64,000 nt of DNA. Source: Chondrus crispus (taxonomy: Eukaryota > Rhodophyta > Florideophyceae > Gigartinales > Gigartinaceae). The notes below the pieces were generated by a model that was given only the letters and a program-made list of their open reading frames with translations, had not been told where the DNA came from and searched no databases. Numbering within the stretch: position 1 is the stretch's first letter; the number at the start of each line of letters is the position of its first letter. Location: the NCBI RefSeq assembly GCF_000350225.1, contig NW_005179008.1, positions 165,093-229,092 of the forward strand, written 5' to 3'. Positions 51,891 through 61,700 of this stretch are shown here, in pieces. The translations under genes were made by a program, and so were the position numbers.

Positions 51891-52516
51891 TGTAGTATAA
51901 TCACCCCCAACGACGAGGGGGGTGAGTACTGACAGTTCGGAAAGACCCCGATCGGCGGGAAGACAGAAGCACGGCCCACCCACGGTACCGAGCACGGGCT
52001 CGAGGTAGCGGTGGTAGAGCGGGATCGGGGAGGACGCGCGCACGCGCGAGCGGTTCTACGCCTCGACGCCCCGGAGCGGTACTGGGTGACGATCCAGTAC
52101 CGACGGGCGGAGGCGGAGCCGGCTCGTGGGCGTGCTACGCGCGTCCTCAACCCGCGCGCGGTGCGACTCCTAGGTAAAACGGACGGAAGTACCTAAAAGT
52201 AAGCGGGCGGACCAAGGTGGAGGATCCTTGACAAGTCCGTGCTTGTCCCCCCTCCACCGCCGGCGGTCCGCTCATATTTAATGTACACAATTATCTATCA
52301 TAACACTACAGTACCGATGTACTGTAGTGGGCTACCGTAGTGCAGGTCGGCCTGCACTGTAATACTGTCAGCCGTCGGGACTGACACTACACGTGTGCGC
52401 GCGCGCCCGTACACGTGGGGTACACGTGTGCGCGCGGGCTGAGGTACTGTAGAGCTCGGGCTCTGCAACTGCAAATCTAATCTAAATCTAATTCCGTGAG
52501 AGGGGGATATGCCACA
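51891..52516 (-). repeat. 3' LTR of element 2, 626 bp
   Basis: Plus-strand borders are TGTAGTATAATC and GATATGCCACA, inverted relative to element 1. The four dyads of the element 1 LTR are all present: 52366-52386, 52339-52358, 52304-52329 and 52216-52258, with paired base changes that keep the stems. ATTAAATATGAG-type TATA sequence lies at about 52272-52283 on the minus strand. Confidence 0.9.
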
Positions 52517-52517
52517 T

Positions 52518-52551
52518 GGCCCCCCCCTCAAGTGTGGACGTCCGCGTCCAC
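52518..52551 (-). repeat. outer stem-loop and polypurine tract, element 2
   Basis: On the minus strand: GTGGACG-CGGA-CGTCCAC, then ACTTGAGGGGGGGGCC, directly before the LTR. Compared with the other three copies of this module, A-to-G in the left arm is matched by T-to-C in the right arm, so the stem is kept. Confidence 0.82.
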
Positions 52552-54588
52552 ATGTGCTTGTAGAGCCGACCGTATTGTGCCCCCCCTTCCAGGGACGTAG
52601 GCTCCTTCGTCCCTCCGTAACACCGGTCTCCGGTATCGCGTGCCTCCTTTCTGTTTCCTTTCTGTCCTCGCCCACGCGCTTCTTTCGTTGACGACCTCCA
52701 AACGCCGAATCTCGGCGACCTCAGACTCTGCGGCCTTCATTCTCACGCGGGCATCTCGATGCATCCGTCGAGAGCGTTCCGGGCGGTAGATCACCCTCAT
52801 CCGATGTCTCTTTTCTTGACCATAGCAACGCCTCTGTGCGGGCCTCCCAGTCCTGTATTGGAGGCCCATTCGCTCCATCGACCTCACACATCTCAGCCGT
52901 ATCGAGAAACCTCTTCTCTCCGTCTTTCTGCTTTTGTCCCGGTGGCGTCGTCGTCACTCCTCCGTCCCCTTTGTCCGTCCTTCCCCTTCCCAATCCGTCA
53001 TACGCGCCGTCTCACCCCCTTTTTCCCACAGTGTCTCTCTTCAGCCCCGAAAAATCACCCGTGTAGAGGTCATGGTACACGTTGATGGCGACGCTTAAAT
53101 TCCTCTTCTGTATTCCTCCTACGTGTCGGTGGTGATCGACCGGTTTCCTTCCTTTCTTCACCAATTGGCTCCTCAAGGCGGGAGCATCCCCCTTTCTCTT
53201 CTGTCTCCCCTCAACCCCCATCTCGTACTTCAGGGCCAACTCCAGGTGCCGTGCGGCTCGGTGACCCTGACACTAATCGCGGAAGGAGGTTGGCGAACCG
53301 TTTTCGTCTGGTGCCCAGACCTCGGTAGTTGGACCCCTGTTCGTGCAGCATAGCATCTCTACTTTCTCCCTACTGGCCCGAAACTTCTCTGCGCGAATCA
53401 TCAGTGCATCGCACTGCTATTCTAAACCGAATTCCGTGAGGGCAGGGGTTTCCTGGGTATCAGTCGTAGAGGCGACCTTGTCCGCCAGATGTAGCGGGGG
53501 TCCGATGTCCTCGTCAATAGCGCGATTGGCGTGACCCCCAATGGGAGCGTTATATTCCAAGGAGAAAAGCCCCTCAGGTGCTCAGGTATTGTACCCTCCC
53601 CGTAGTAAAATGCTCTCCTCCGCGGATTGGCGATCCCTCGCATCAGCTTCTCGTCCATGTGCCCCCTAGACTAGACGGGCGCGCGGCGTACATGGACGGC
53701 GGTCGCTCCGCGTGAGCACGCCTGCATGGGGGAAGCAGCAGTCATGTGGCATTAGCTGGCGATGCGCGTGTGCGCGCCTGCGTGAGGCAACAACAGCGGC
53801 GGTAGCTGCGTTGCGCGCCCGCGCGCACGCAGAGAGGGGCGGCGCGAGAGCACACCGTGCTGCGAGGGCGGTCGAGGCGGCGGTGGCGGGCTATGCGCGT
53901 GTTATTGTTGGCTATTCTCTGATCGTCCCACCCCATCTGATGGGGTGGGCCTAGGGGGTATGACGTGATTGCCCGAGGTCCTTCTTGTCCGTCGTGCACG
54001 CTTTCCGTGTCGCTGCCCGGGGTTGCTCGCGTACGCCGGGTTTCGACACCTTCTTTTCGTCGCTCCTTTCCCGCGTTCGCGCCGCGCGTCGGCCTCGGGA
54101 GCCGTGATTTTCCGCTTGCGGTGCGAGGTCTCATTCTTCCCCCCTTCGTGGAGGCACGCCATTGCTGCGGAGGCGGCACGCGATCCCTGCCGTCGACGGC
54201 GGCGCGCGTGCTCGAAGTAGGAGGGGGTCGGTTTGCGGCGGGCCTCTTGGGATGGAGCACGGCTCGGGGTACCATGCGGGCCACGTGCCGGCGTGGTGGC
54301 GTTTCGCACTCGACCCTCGTCGGCGGGGCGGCATACGTGGCGGTTCTTACACCGGGCGAGCGCACTGTGCGTACGTTGTAGGGTATGCTGCAGAATGACG
54401 GTTGGCGCACGTCGGGCGCGTGTTCCGCCGTTTCCTGAGGTGGCTTGTAGAGCTCTCGTCCCTCGCTCCCTGAACCCTCACCAGCACCGCCGACGGTAGA
54501 CAAACTCCGGTTCCACTTTGCGCTGTCCCAGTCCTTCCCCGACAGTCCCGACCGATCATCTCTGCTCCGTGCTATCGGCCGTCCTATT
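52552..54588. other. spacer upstream of ORF3 in element 2
   Basis: About 2 kb not present in element 1, where ORF3 starts 56 bp from the LTR. It is GC-rich, and the open frames overlap in both strands without recognisable features. It contains a stem-loop with 11-bp arms (53927-53949, CCCACCCCATC-T-GATGGGGTGGG). It could hold the ORF3 promoter and leader, or be an extra captured segment. Confidence 0.5.
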
Positions 54589-56868
54589 ATGGCCGACTCG
54601 ACGTCTCTTCCTCCTCCGCCGCCGCCCGCTGGCGGTGGCGAACCCGTGGCGGCGGGAGCGTCCGTCGTCGCGATTCCTTTGCCGCGCGGGGTCGGGTCAT
54701 CGAGCGCGTCCCCTGGATCGCAAGGGGAGAACATCGCTCTGACCCGTCCGACCCCGCCGGCTCCTCCCGCTTTCCAGAAGTCCCGTTCCCGCTCCACGAC
54801 CGTCTCCGTGGAGCTGGTGGCTCCTCCCGTGGGGCCACCCAAACCGGTCATCGCGTTCCGTCCGGCTGCCCAACCGACCCCAGCGGCCGTCGTCCTTCCC
54901 GTTGCGCATCCGGGCGTGGCGCGCGGCTCTGCCGCCCCCGCGGCGGTGGGGGCGGCTCGTGTCCCCGACGGTGCATCTTTCGGCCGTCGTACCTCCGTAC
55001 CTCACCCCTCTTCCTCCGGTCGGGAGGGGGAGGTGGCCTCAGCCACGCAGTGGTTCGGGGTTCCGTCTTCCGATGTCCCACTGCTCTCTGTCGACGAGCT
55101 GCAGTACCCTTGGTCACGCCGGGGCCGTTCCGGGATCACCGTGGCGGAGGTGATCTCGTGCGGGTGGCTTCGACCCGATCTCGCCCGCGTGTTTAAGGTG
55201 TACGAGACGGGCGGCCTGGAAGAAGCATCTTCGGCCCTTTACCGCTTAATGGCCGAAGGCGGCGGGGTCGGCTACCAGCTCCCGGACGAGCTGCCGGGCG
55301 ACCGTACATTCGCGTACAGCGTGGCGGAGGTCATCTACGTTGATCGTATGGGGGCGCTCCTGGCCGGGTCGGTGCAGGTTGACCCCCGCCGCTTCGTGCT
55401 GTCAGAGGTGGCGGGACTGTACGTCTCGCCCCGCCCCTACGCCTTCACCAAGCCCCTCGTGGCTCTACAGAAGTCCTCGTGTTCCTTGATGCGGCTATAC
55501 GCCGTGGGTTTCGCTCACCACGACTGGTCCGCCTACAGGGGAGAGAACGAGGCGGACGGTCGTGTCGTCCCATCTGCCGCCTTCGCGTCCGGGCTGTCGG
55601 TTGGTGATTTTCCCGCTCTCCCCTTGGTCGTGCAGGAGAGCTTTCCGTCGTTGGGGGTACACCCATTGCTGCCTCCCATTCTGAAACATTTTGGCATCGC
55701 GTGCGCCGATCCACAGCACCCAGCCCACCCGCGGCTCGCGTACAACTATGAGCGCGAGTGGGCGTGGTCCGTGTGCTGCGCTTTCATGTCGGAGGTGTGT
55801 ATGAACAAGCGTGCGTTCGTGCAGCCCGTCCCCACGGTCACGTTCGTGGGGCGCGTCGCGTCGGGCCTTCCCGACGTCGCACTGCATCCATCCGACGTCG
55901 GCTCTGCTCACGTCCCGTGGACGTTCAGCCATGCCATTAGCCTCATGGGCCGGGTCGGAGAGGTCAGTCCTCTGAACCACCGTTCGTGGATGGACTATAC
56001 CACAGGCGCCCGTAGCTCCTTCCTGACGTACGAACCAACCATGTACGCCTTCGCCGCGCGTCCCCGTCCCGTGCCCCCGGCCGTCGGTAACGCGGAAAGG
56101 AGGGGAGGGGTTGGTTCCGAACACCGGCGTGGACGTCGGAAGCGCTACCGGGACCTCGACGCCGTGGGCGGAGACTCCGTTGGTGTCGCCCTGTACTCCT
56201 CTCGACCGACGCGGGGTGCCGATCACGACCCCGCAGGTGGTCCTGTTCCTTCGGACGCTGTCCTCCCTGTCCCACCACTCGACGCGGTGAGGCAGGGCGC
56301 GCCCCGGGGGCGCCGCATACGTGAGCTGGTGCTTCCCCACGAGGAGCTGATGGTCGCCCCCAAGGTAGTGCTAGCGTTAGGCGTTGCCAGCCGGCGAGCT
56401 TGGACCGTAGGCGGGTTGGTCGATACCCTGGCTGAATGGTTCCTCACTCGGAGTGATGAAGCGCGCGGTCTACGTGACGACCTGGCAACGCGCTCCGCGG
56501 AACTGCAGCGGGTGAACCGGGAGCTAGTGTCCGTGCGCGAGGCGTCCGAGCGCCAAGCCGCGGCCTACGAGCGGGCGGTGTACGATCGCGAACGCTACCG
56601 GTGCGAGCGCGACCGCTTGCGTTTGGCTCAGTCGGCGCCCCTGCCAGCTGGTGGCGTTCCTCACGGCCCTGCTACCTCTACCATCCGTGACACGTACGGG
56701 TCTGACCCTCGCCCGTCCCGAAACTGGGCGAGCGGTGAGAGTATGACTCGTGTCACAATGCCCTCCTTGGCGGACATGGACGCCGAATTGCCCCGGCACC
56801 CGGGGTACTGTCCTCCGAACAACCGTGGGTCAGGGGCCCGCGTGCCCTCAAACGACGCGAGCGGCTGA
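54589..56868 (+). CDS. antisense ORF3 protein of LTR element 2, 759 aa, intact
   Basis: ATG 54589 (MADSTSLPPPPPPAGGG), opposite to gag-pol. Residues 1-145 are Pro/Ala/Ser-rich and disordered. A folded core covers about 150-480, with segments shared with element 1: TQWFGVP, RSGITVAEVISCGWLRPDL, EGGGVGYQLPDELPGDRTFA, SPRPYAFTKPLVALQKSSCS, ILKHFGIACADPQHPAHP, and WMDYTTGARSSF. A basic patch (RRGRRKRYRDLD) follows near 520. Then VGGLVDTLAEWFLTRSDEA leads into a coiled coil (about 620-690), and a conserved tail RVTMPSLADMDAELPRHPGY ends the protein. No Cys/His cluster, membrane span or catalytic motif is recognised. It has kept a long open frame while the flanking spacers diverged, which argues for selection on the protein. 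Function unknown. Confidence 0.8.
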   Translation: MADSTSLPPPPPPAGGGEPVAAGASVVAIPLPRGVGSSSASPGSQGENIALTRPTPPAPPAFQKSRSRSTTVSVELVAPPVGPPKPVIAFRPAAQPTPAAVVLPVAHPGVARGSAAPAAVGAARVPDGASFGRRTSVPHPSSSGREGEVASATQWFGVPSSDVPLLSVDELQYPWSRRGRSGITVAEVISCGWLRPDLARVFKVYETGGLEEASSALYRLMAEGGGVGYQLPDELPGDRTFAYSVAEVIYVDRMGALLAGSVQVDPRRFVLSEVAGLYVSPRPYAFTKPLVALQKSSCSLMRLYAVGFAHHDWSAYRGENEADGRVVPSAAFASGLSVGDFPALPLVVQESFPSLGVHPLLPPILKHFGIACADPQHPAHPRLAYNYEREWAWSVCCAFMSEVCMNKRAFVQPVPTVTFVGRVASGLPDVALHPSDVGSAHVPWTFSHAISLMGRVGEVSPLNHRSWMDYTTGARSSFLTYEPTMYAFAARPRPVPPAVGNAERRGGVGSEHRRGRRKRYRDLDAVGGDSVGVALYSSRPTRGADHDPAGGPVPSDAVLPVPPLDAVRQGAPRGRRIRELVLPHEELMVAPKVVLALGVASRRAWTVGGLVDTLAEWFLTRSDEARGLRDDLATRSAELQRVNRELVSVREASERQAAAYERAVYDRERYRCERDRLRLAQSAPLPAGGVPHGPATSTIRDTYGSDPRPSRNWASGESMTRVTMPSLADMDAELPRHPGYCPPNNRGSGARVPSNDASG

Positions 56869-58747
56869 CCGCGCGGTCTGGTCGTTGACCGCGCGGGACC
56901 CTTCACCCCTCCGTCAACCAGACAATGGAAAAAAGGGGGAAGGGGGATGACTCGTCGCCGGGTCACAGTAAAATTGCTTTCCTGGTTACGTGTTCTTTGC
57001 GTCGGTCCTCTTCTTCCCATTACCCTTCGCGCGTTGGTATCCTCCGTGGCCAAGCTGGGGTCGACAGGTTGTTTGAGGGCTCTCCAGGTCCTGCCCGTGA
57101 TGGGCATGACGGGGAGGTGGGTCGTGAAGCCGAGGCCGCCGTCACGGCGCACGGCCTACTTGGCCGTCTCGTCGCGCGTGCCCTGACAGCACTGCGCGGG
57201 CCGCGAAGCGTTATACTGGTTGCTCACCGTGGTCGTCGGGGCGGGCCGACAGGGGCATGGAGACGTAGAGCGCGAGGCGGCGCGGGGTTGGGGAGCGCGG
57301 TGCGTGTCTGTGGTCGTAGACTGGCGAGCTGAACTCCTCCTCTTGCACACGGCGTGCAAGCGCCCTGTACGACAGCGGTATGCGCACGGTGCTGTTCCTC
57401 AGGGGTTCCTACCTGACTTGCCCTGGCGAGGGACGGACTCGCTCATCCCCCTCCCTGTCTCGGGACTCCAGAGGCCTGTTGCCCTCCTTTTCTTCTGCCC
57501 GCGTATAGCTTCCGGCGAGCCATTTCTTTTCCGCCTGCGCAGCGGGCTCACCGCGGCTCGTTTTTCGAAACAGTGCTCAACGCATTTGGCTCCTCGTCTT
57601 CCTTGTTCCTTGGTGCCCCGCTCTTTCTCTCCCAGACGCGGAGGAGAAAGGGGCGAAGAACGATCGGGAGCCCCTTGCCATTTGGTGGCGAGGGCGCAGC
57701 GTTGGGGTTTCCGTCTTATGCCTCGCGCCCCTCGCCCTTCGGGGGCGAGGGCGCGGACGCGCAAGACGCGTCTCCTTCTTGGCGCCCCTCGCCCTTCGAG
57801 GGCGAGGGCGCGGACGCGCAACACGCGTCTCCTTCTTGGCGCCCCTCGCCCTTCGAGGGCGAGGGCGCGGACGCGCAAGACGCGCGGAGCGAGGAAAGAA
57901 GGCCGGTGTCCAACAGGCTTCCTGAGCGGTATTGCGGTCGGCCCAGGGGTTGTGCGCGGTGTCGGTGCGCAACGAGCCGAGTCGAGGTGTTGCACAGCGT
58001 TCTACCACTATGAAGTCGTCACTTCATTAGGCGCAACAGGCGGCGGTGGTGATTCGTACAGTATCCCGCGGGGCGTTGCGTGTCTCGTATGCCGACGTGC
58101 GTACGTTCGGTCACGTGAGTTGCCCTTTTTTTCGATTAATTTTCCGTTAATTTTTCCATTCCCGGGGTGGCGGATTGACACCGAGCGAGCGGGGCGCTGC
58201 GTGGGGTTGCGGCACTGTACGACAAGTGTCCCCATTTCTTCTCATTTTTTCACACCTCATCCGCCGGTAGTGCTGTCGAGACCGGGTCGGGGGTATGACA
58301 GTGTAGTTTTCTCCTTGCCCCAATTTTCGCGTATTAGCCGTTGGCGGAGCTGCTCGTTGTCTCATCTGGGACCCCCATCCTCACGAGCCACAGTGACTCT
58401 CGGTCTCTACGCCCCGCGTTTCAGCTCCTCTCCACTATTATTCCAAGGGGTCCCGTGATTCCGTTGGGGTTGCCTCAGTCGTTGGACCTCCCCTCGCCGC
58501 GATGATCGGACTTAACGGAACGTCCGGTGACCCTGTTCGGGGGGGGGTGTCCGACCTTTCAGCTCCGGAAGGGGTATTCGACTCCCCTTCGAGCTCTGCG
58601 TCCTCGTATCGTCGGTCACTGCGGGGTCGGGATCCTTGCTAGCAGTCCGTACTGCCTCGCCTTTACGTCGTGCGTTCTTGGGTTTTGGGAGTCAAATACG
58701 GCTTGACTTCTGTGCGGTTCTCACGTCAACCGTAACGAAGCGGTTGA
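56869..58747. other. non-coding interval between ORF3 and pol, element 2
   Basis: 1.9 kb, the counterpart of 37546-39386 in element 1. Open frames here (for example 57220-58458 on plus) arise from GC-rich composition and tandem repeats and have no counterpart in element 1. The 57-bp tandem repeat at 57731-57882 is inside. Confidence 0.55.
57731..57882. repeat. 57-bp tandem repeat, about 2.7 copies
   Basis: Copies start at CTCGCCCTTCG at 57731, 57788 and 57845, with one or two base differences. Each unit holds an inverted repeat (CGCCCTTCGAGGGCG). The period is a multiple of three, which keeps overlapping frames open by chance. Confidence 0.85.
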
Positions 58748-58782
58748 GGGCCCCCCTCTCAAGCGTGAACGTCCGCGTTCAC
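58748..58782 (-). repeat. inner pol-tail/stem-loop/polypurine module, element 2
   Basis: On the minus strand: GTGAACG-CGGA-CGTTCAC, GCTTGAGAGGGGGGCCC. It contains the pol stop codon. Equivalent to 37511-37545 in element 1. Confidence 0.82.
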
Positions 58783-61700
58783 GTCAGACGTGAGGTTCCT
58801 GCCGGTGCGTCTCCGGAGGCGTTGGGCGTAACGAGACACCAACTCCTCCGGAACGTGAGTCCGGGCGGTCCATGTGGGCGTGTCGTAATCCGCCCACTTG
58901 ATGAGGAACTCGATTGTTCCGTCCTCCATGGCTCGATGCCGGAGTAATCGTTCCACGGCATACTGCGTGCCCTCGGTGACCTTGTCGGCAAGGTCGCTTG
59001 GGGCTGTCGTACTCACCCGTGGCGCGCCCGTCGGTGGTGGCGCGTACACGCAGCGGTCTGCGGAGACGCGCTCGGTGACACCATCACGATCGATCGTGAT
59101 GGTTCGCCGGTCGTTGGCGAGTACGCGGTATGGCCCAACGGCGGGCGACGCGAGCTTGTTAGACGTCTTTGCCCCATCGGTGGGGTTCAGGTAGACGTAA
59201 TTACCTGGCTTGATACGTGCGTTGAACCGTCTGACGCGCTTATCGAAGTCGCGCTTGTACCGAGCCTGCGTCCGGCGCAGGCTCCCGTACGCCTTCTGGA
59301 TCGTGTCGTCCAACGTCTTGAGGAACTCAGCGCGCGCGCTGCCCCTGTCGGACGGGGGCGCGTCACCATCGGCTCTACGTAGAGAGAACTCCGGCGGGGG
59401 TCGGCTGAGGACGAGCTCGAAGGGCGTGGTACTCGTCGTACGATGTACGTGGGAGTTGTACGCGTACGTGAGCGGCCCCACGTACACGTCCCAGTCGTCC
59501 TGATGTTCGCCGACGTAATTCCGTAACATCGAAGCGATCGTCCGGTTGTATCGCTCGACCTGCCCGTTCGTCTGGGGGTGGTACGCCGAAGTGTACAAGT
59601 TCGTCACCCCCAGGACACGGCACGTGCTGTGGAAGAACTTCGCGTTAAACTGCGGTCTGTTATCCGACAGTAGCGAGCGTGGGACGCCGTATTTAAATAC
59701 CCACGCGTCGCAGAACGCGACGGCTACCGTGTACGCGGTTACGGTCCGCAGTGCCACAACTTGAGTCAGCTTGGTGAAACGATCCGTAATTACGAGAAGG
59801 AACCGTTTCCCGGCCTTCGTCTTGGGTAGCGGTCCCAAGATGTCGATGGCGAGGCTCTCAAGCGGCCGTGTTGCCGGAAACAACTTCAAACGGTTGAGGT
59901 GTTTCCGCAACTTAACACGGTTCATCGCGCATGTTCGGCACCCTTGCACCGTAGCTGCGACATCTGCAGCGAGATGGGGCCAGTAGTACTCGCGACGGAG
60001 CGCGAAGTACATACGGTTCTGGCCCGGGTGCCCTGCGATGGTTGGTGTGTGGCAGAGCTGGAGAAGCCGAGCCCGTAGCGTCCGTGGCACCACGACCTGC
60101 ACGATGTCAGGGTCGAAGGGGTGTCTCCGTTTGAGCACCCCGTGGTGGTCTTCGAAGAACGCGGAGTCCCGGGACTCTGACTGTCGTGCCAGTACGGTCT
60201 GGCAGAAGTCATCCACGCGTTGCTCTTCAGCTATCTCCTCTAGCGTAAGAGGGGCCGGAACGTCGTCCTGCGGAGGGGCGACCGTGGAGGCGGGCGCGCC
60301 AACTTCGGGTTGTCCGGCGCGCTCGATGTCGACAGCGTCGAACTCGTCGTTCTCCTCCCAGAACGAGGTGGGTCCTTCAAGAGCGGGGGCCTCGTCGTCG
60401 CCCCTCGGCTCGTCGCGCGTACGGACGCGCGACCCTCTTCGCGATCCGGCTTGGTTCCTTGTTGTCACGAAGACATGGACGGCCTTGTGATCGCAGCTCG
60501 CGGTACAGACGTGGTCCGCGAGCTCGTCCGACATGTCACGGACGGTCGTACCGGCATCGAAGGTGGGAATGTCGTCATCCACCTCGACGACTGGGCGAGG
60601 GTCGTCGGTGACTCTTGGCGACACGAGGCGTGACAGGGCATCGGGCACCTGGTGCACGCGCCCGGGGCGGTACTGGATGGTGAAGTCGTATTCCGCCAAC
60701 CGCAGTCGCCACCGGGTAAGCCTTCCGGAGCTCTCCGTGAGGGACATAAGCCATCGGAGGGCATCATGGTCCGTCCGGACGGTGAACTTGGTACCTTCGA
60801 TGTACGGCCGTAGTGTGCGTACGGCCCACACTACGGCAAAGCACTCGCGTTCCGTAGCGCTGTAGTTGCGCTCACTATCGGACAGTGAGTACGACCAATA
60901 CCCCACGGGGCGCCAGTCGTTGGCGCCTTCGTGTTCCTGGAGCAACGTACAGCCCAGTTGATAGGCACTACCATCAGTGTCGATCATGTACGGCCGACCG
61001 TACCGCGGCAATGCTAGGATCGGCGGGGAAATCATCCGCTCCTTCAACGCTTCGAACGCTTGAAGTTGCAGCTCGGTCGGGTCGTCGAAGTTGGGGTCCG
61101 CGTCCTTGCGCGTCATGTCCGTTAATGGGCGCGCAATTTTCGCGAACCCCTTCACGAAGCGGCGGTAGACGTTGCACGCTCCGAGGTACGAGCGCACCTG
61201 CGTCAACGTTCTCGGAAACGTGAACGTCTTGAAGGCGTCCGCCGCCGCTTCGGCGACGCTCAGCTTACCTGGGGAAATGACGTGCCCCAAGTAATGCACC
61301 TTCGGTTGGAAGAAGCTACACTTCTTGAGCTTGAGGGAGATTCCGGCGCTCCTCAACAAGCTCAAGACAGTGTCGAGATGCTTCGCGTGTTCTCCGTGCG
61401 TACGGGAGAACACGATGACATCATCCAGGTAGACGAGGCATATCTGCCATCGGACGCCAGATAGGATGATGTCGAGGGCACGTTGGAAGGTGGCCGGTGC
61501 CCCTTTTAGCCCGAACGGCATACGCAAATGGCGAAACGTTCCCATATGCGTAGTGAACGTGGTCTTGTCCCGGTCTTCCGGAGCGACGGGGATCTGCCAA
61601 TAACCGGAATTGCAGTCCAACGTCGTGAAGACGGCTGCATCTCCGAGCGAATCGATGCAGTCGTCCATCCGTGGCAGCGGATACGAATCCGCTGCAGTCT

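Noticed and set aside
53742-54851. 369-codon minus-strand ORF overlapping the start of ORF3
   Set aside because: Low-complexity Arg/Pro/Ser composition, overlaps the supported ORF3 on the other strand, and not present in element 1.
55495-56340. 281-codon minus-strand ORF
   Set aside because: Shadow of ORF3, whose plus-strand frame is conserved between two elements.
57220-58458. 412-codon plus-strand ORF in element 2
   Set aside because: GC-rich spacer opened by a 57-bp tandem repeat whose period is a multiple of three; two other frames are open over the same part and element 1 has no counterpart.
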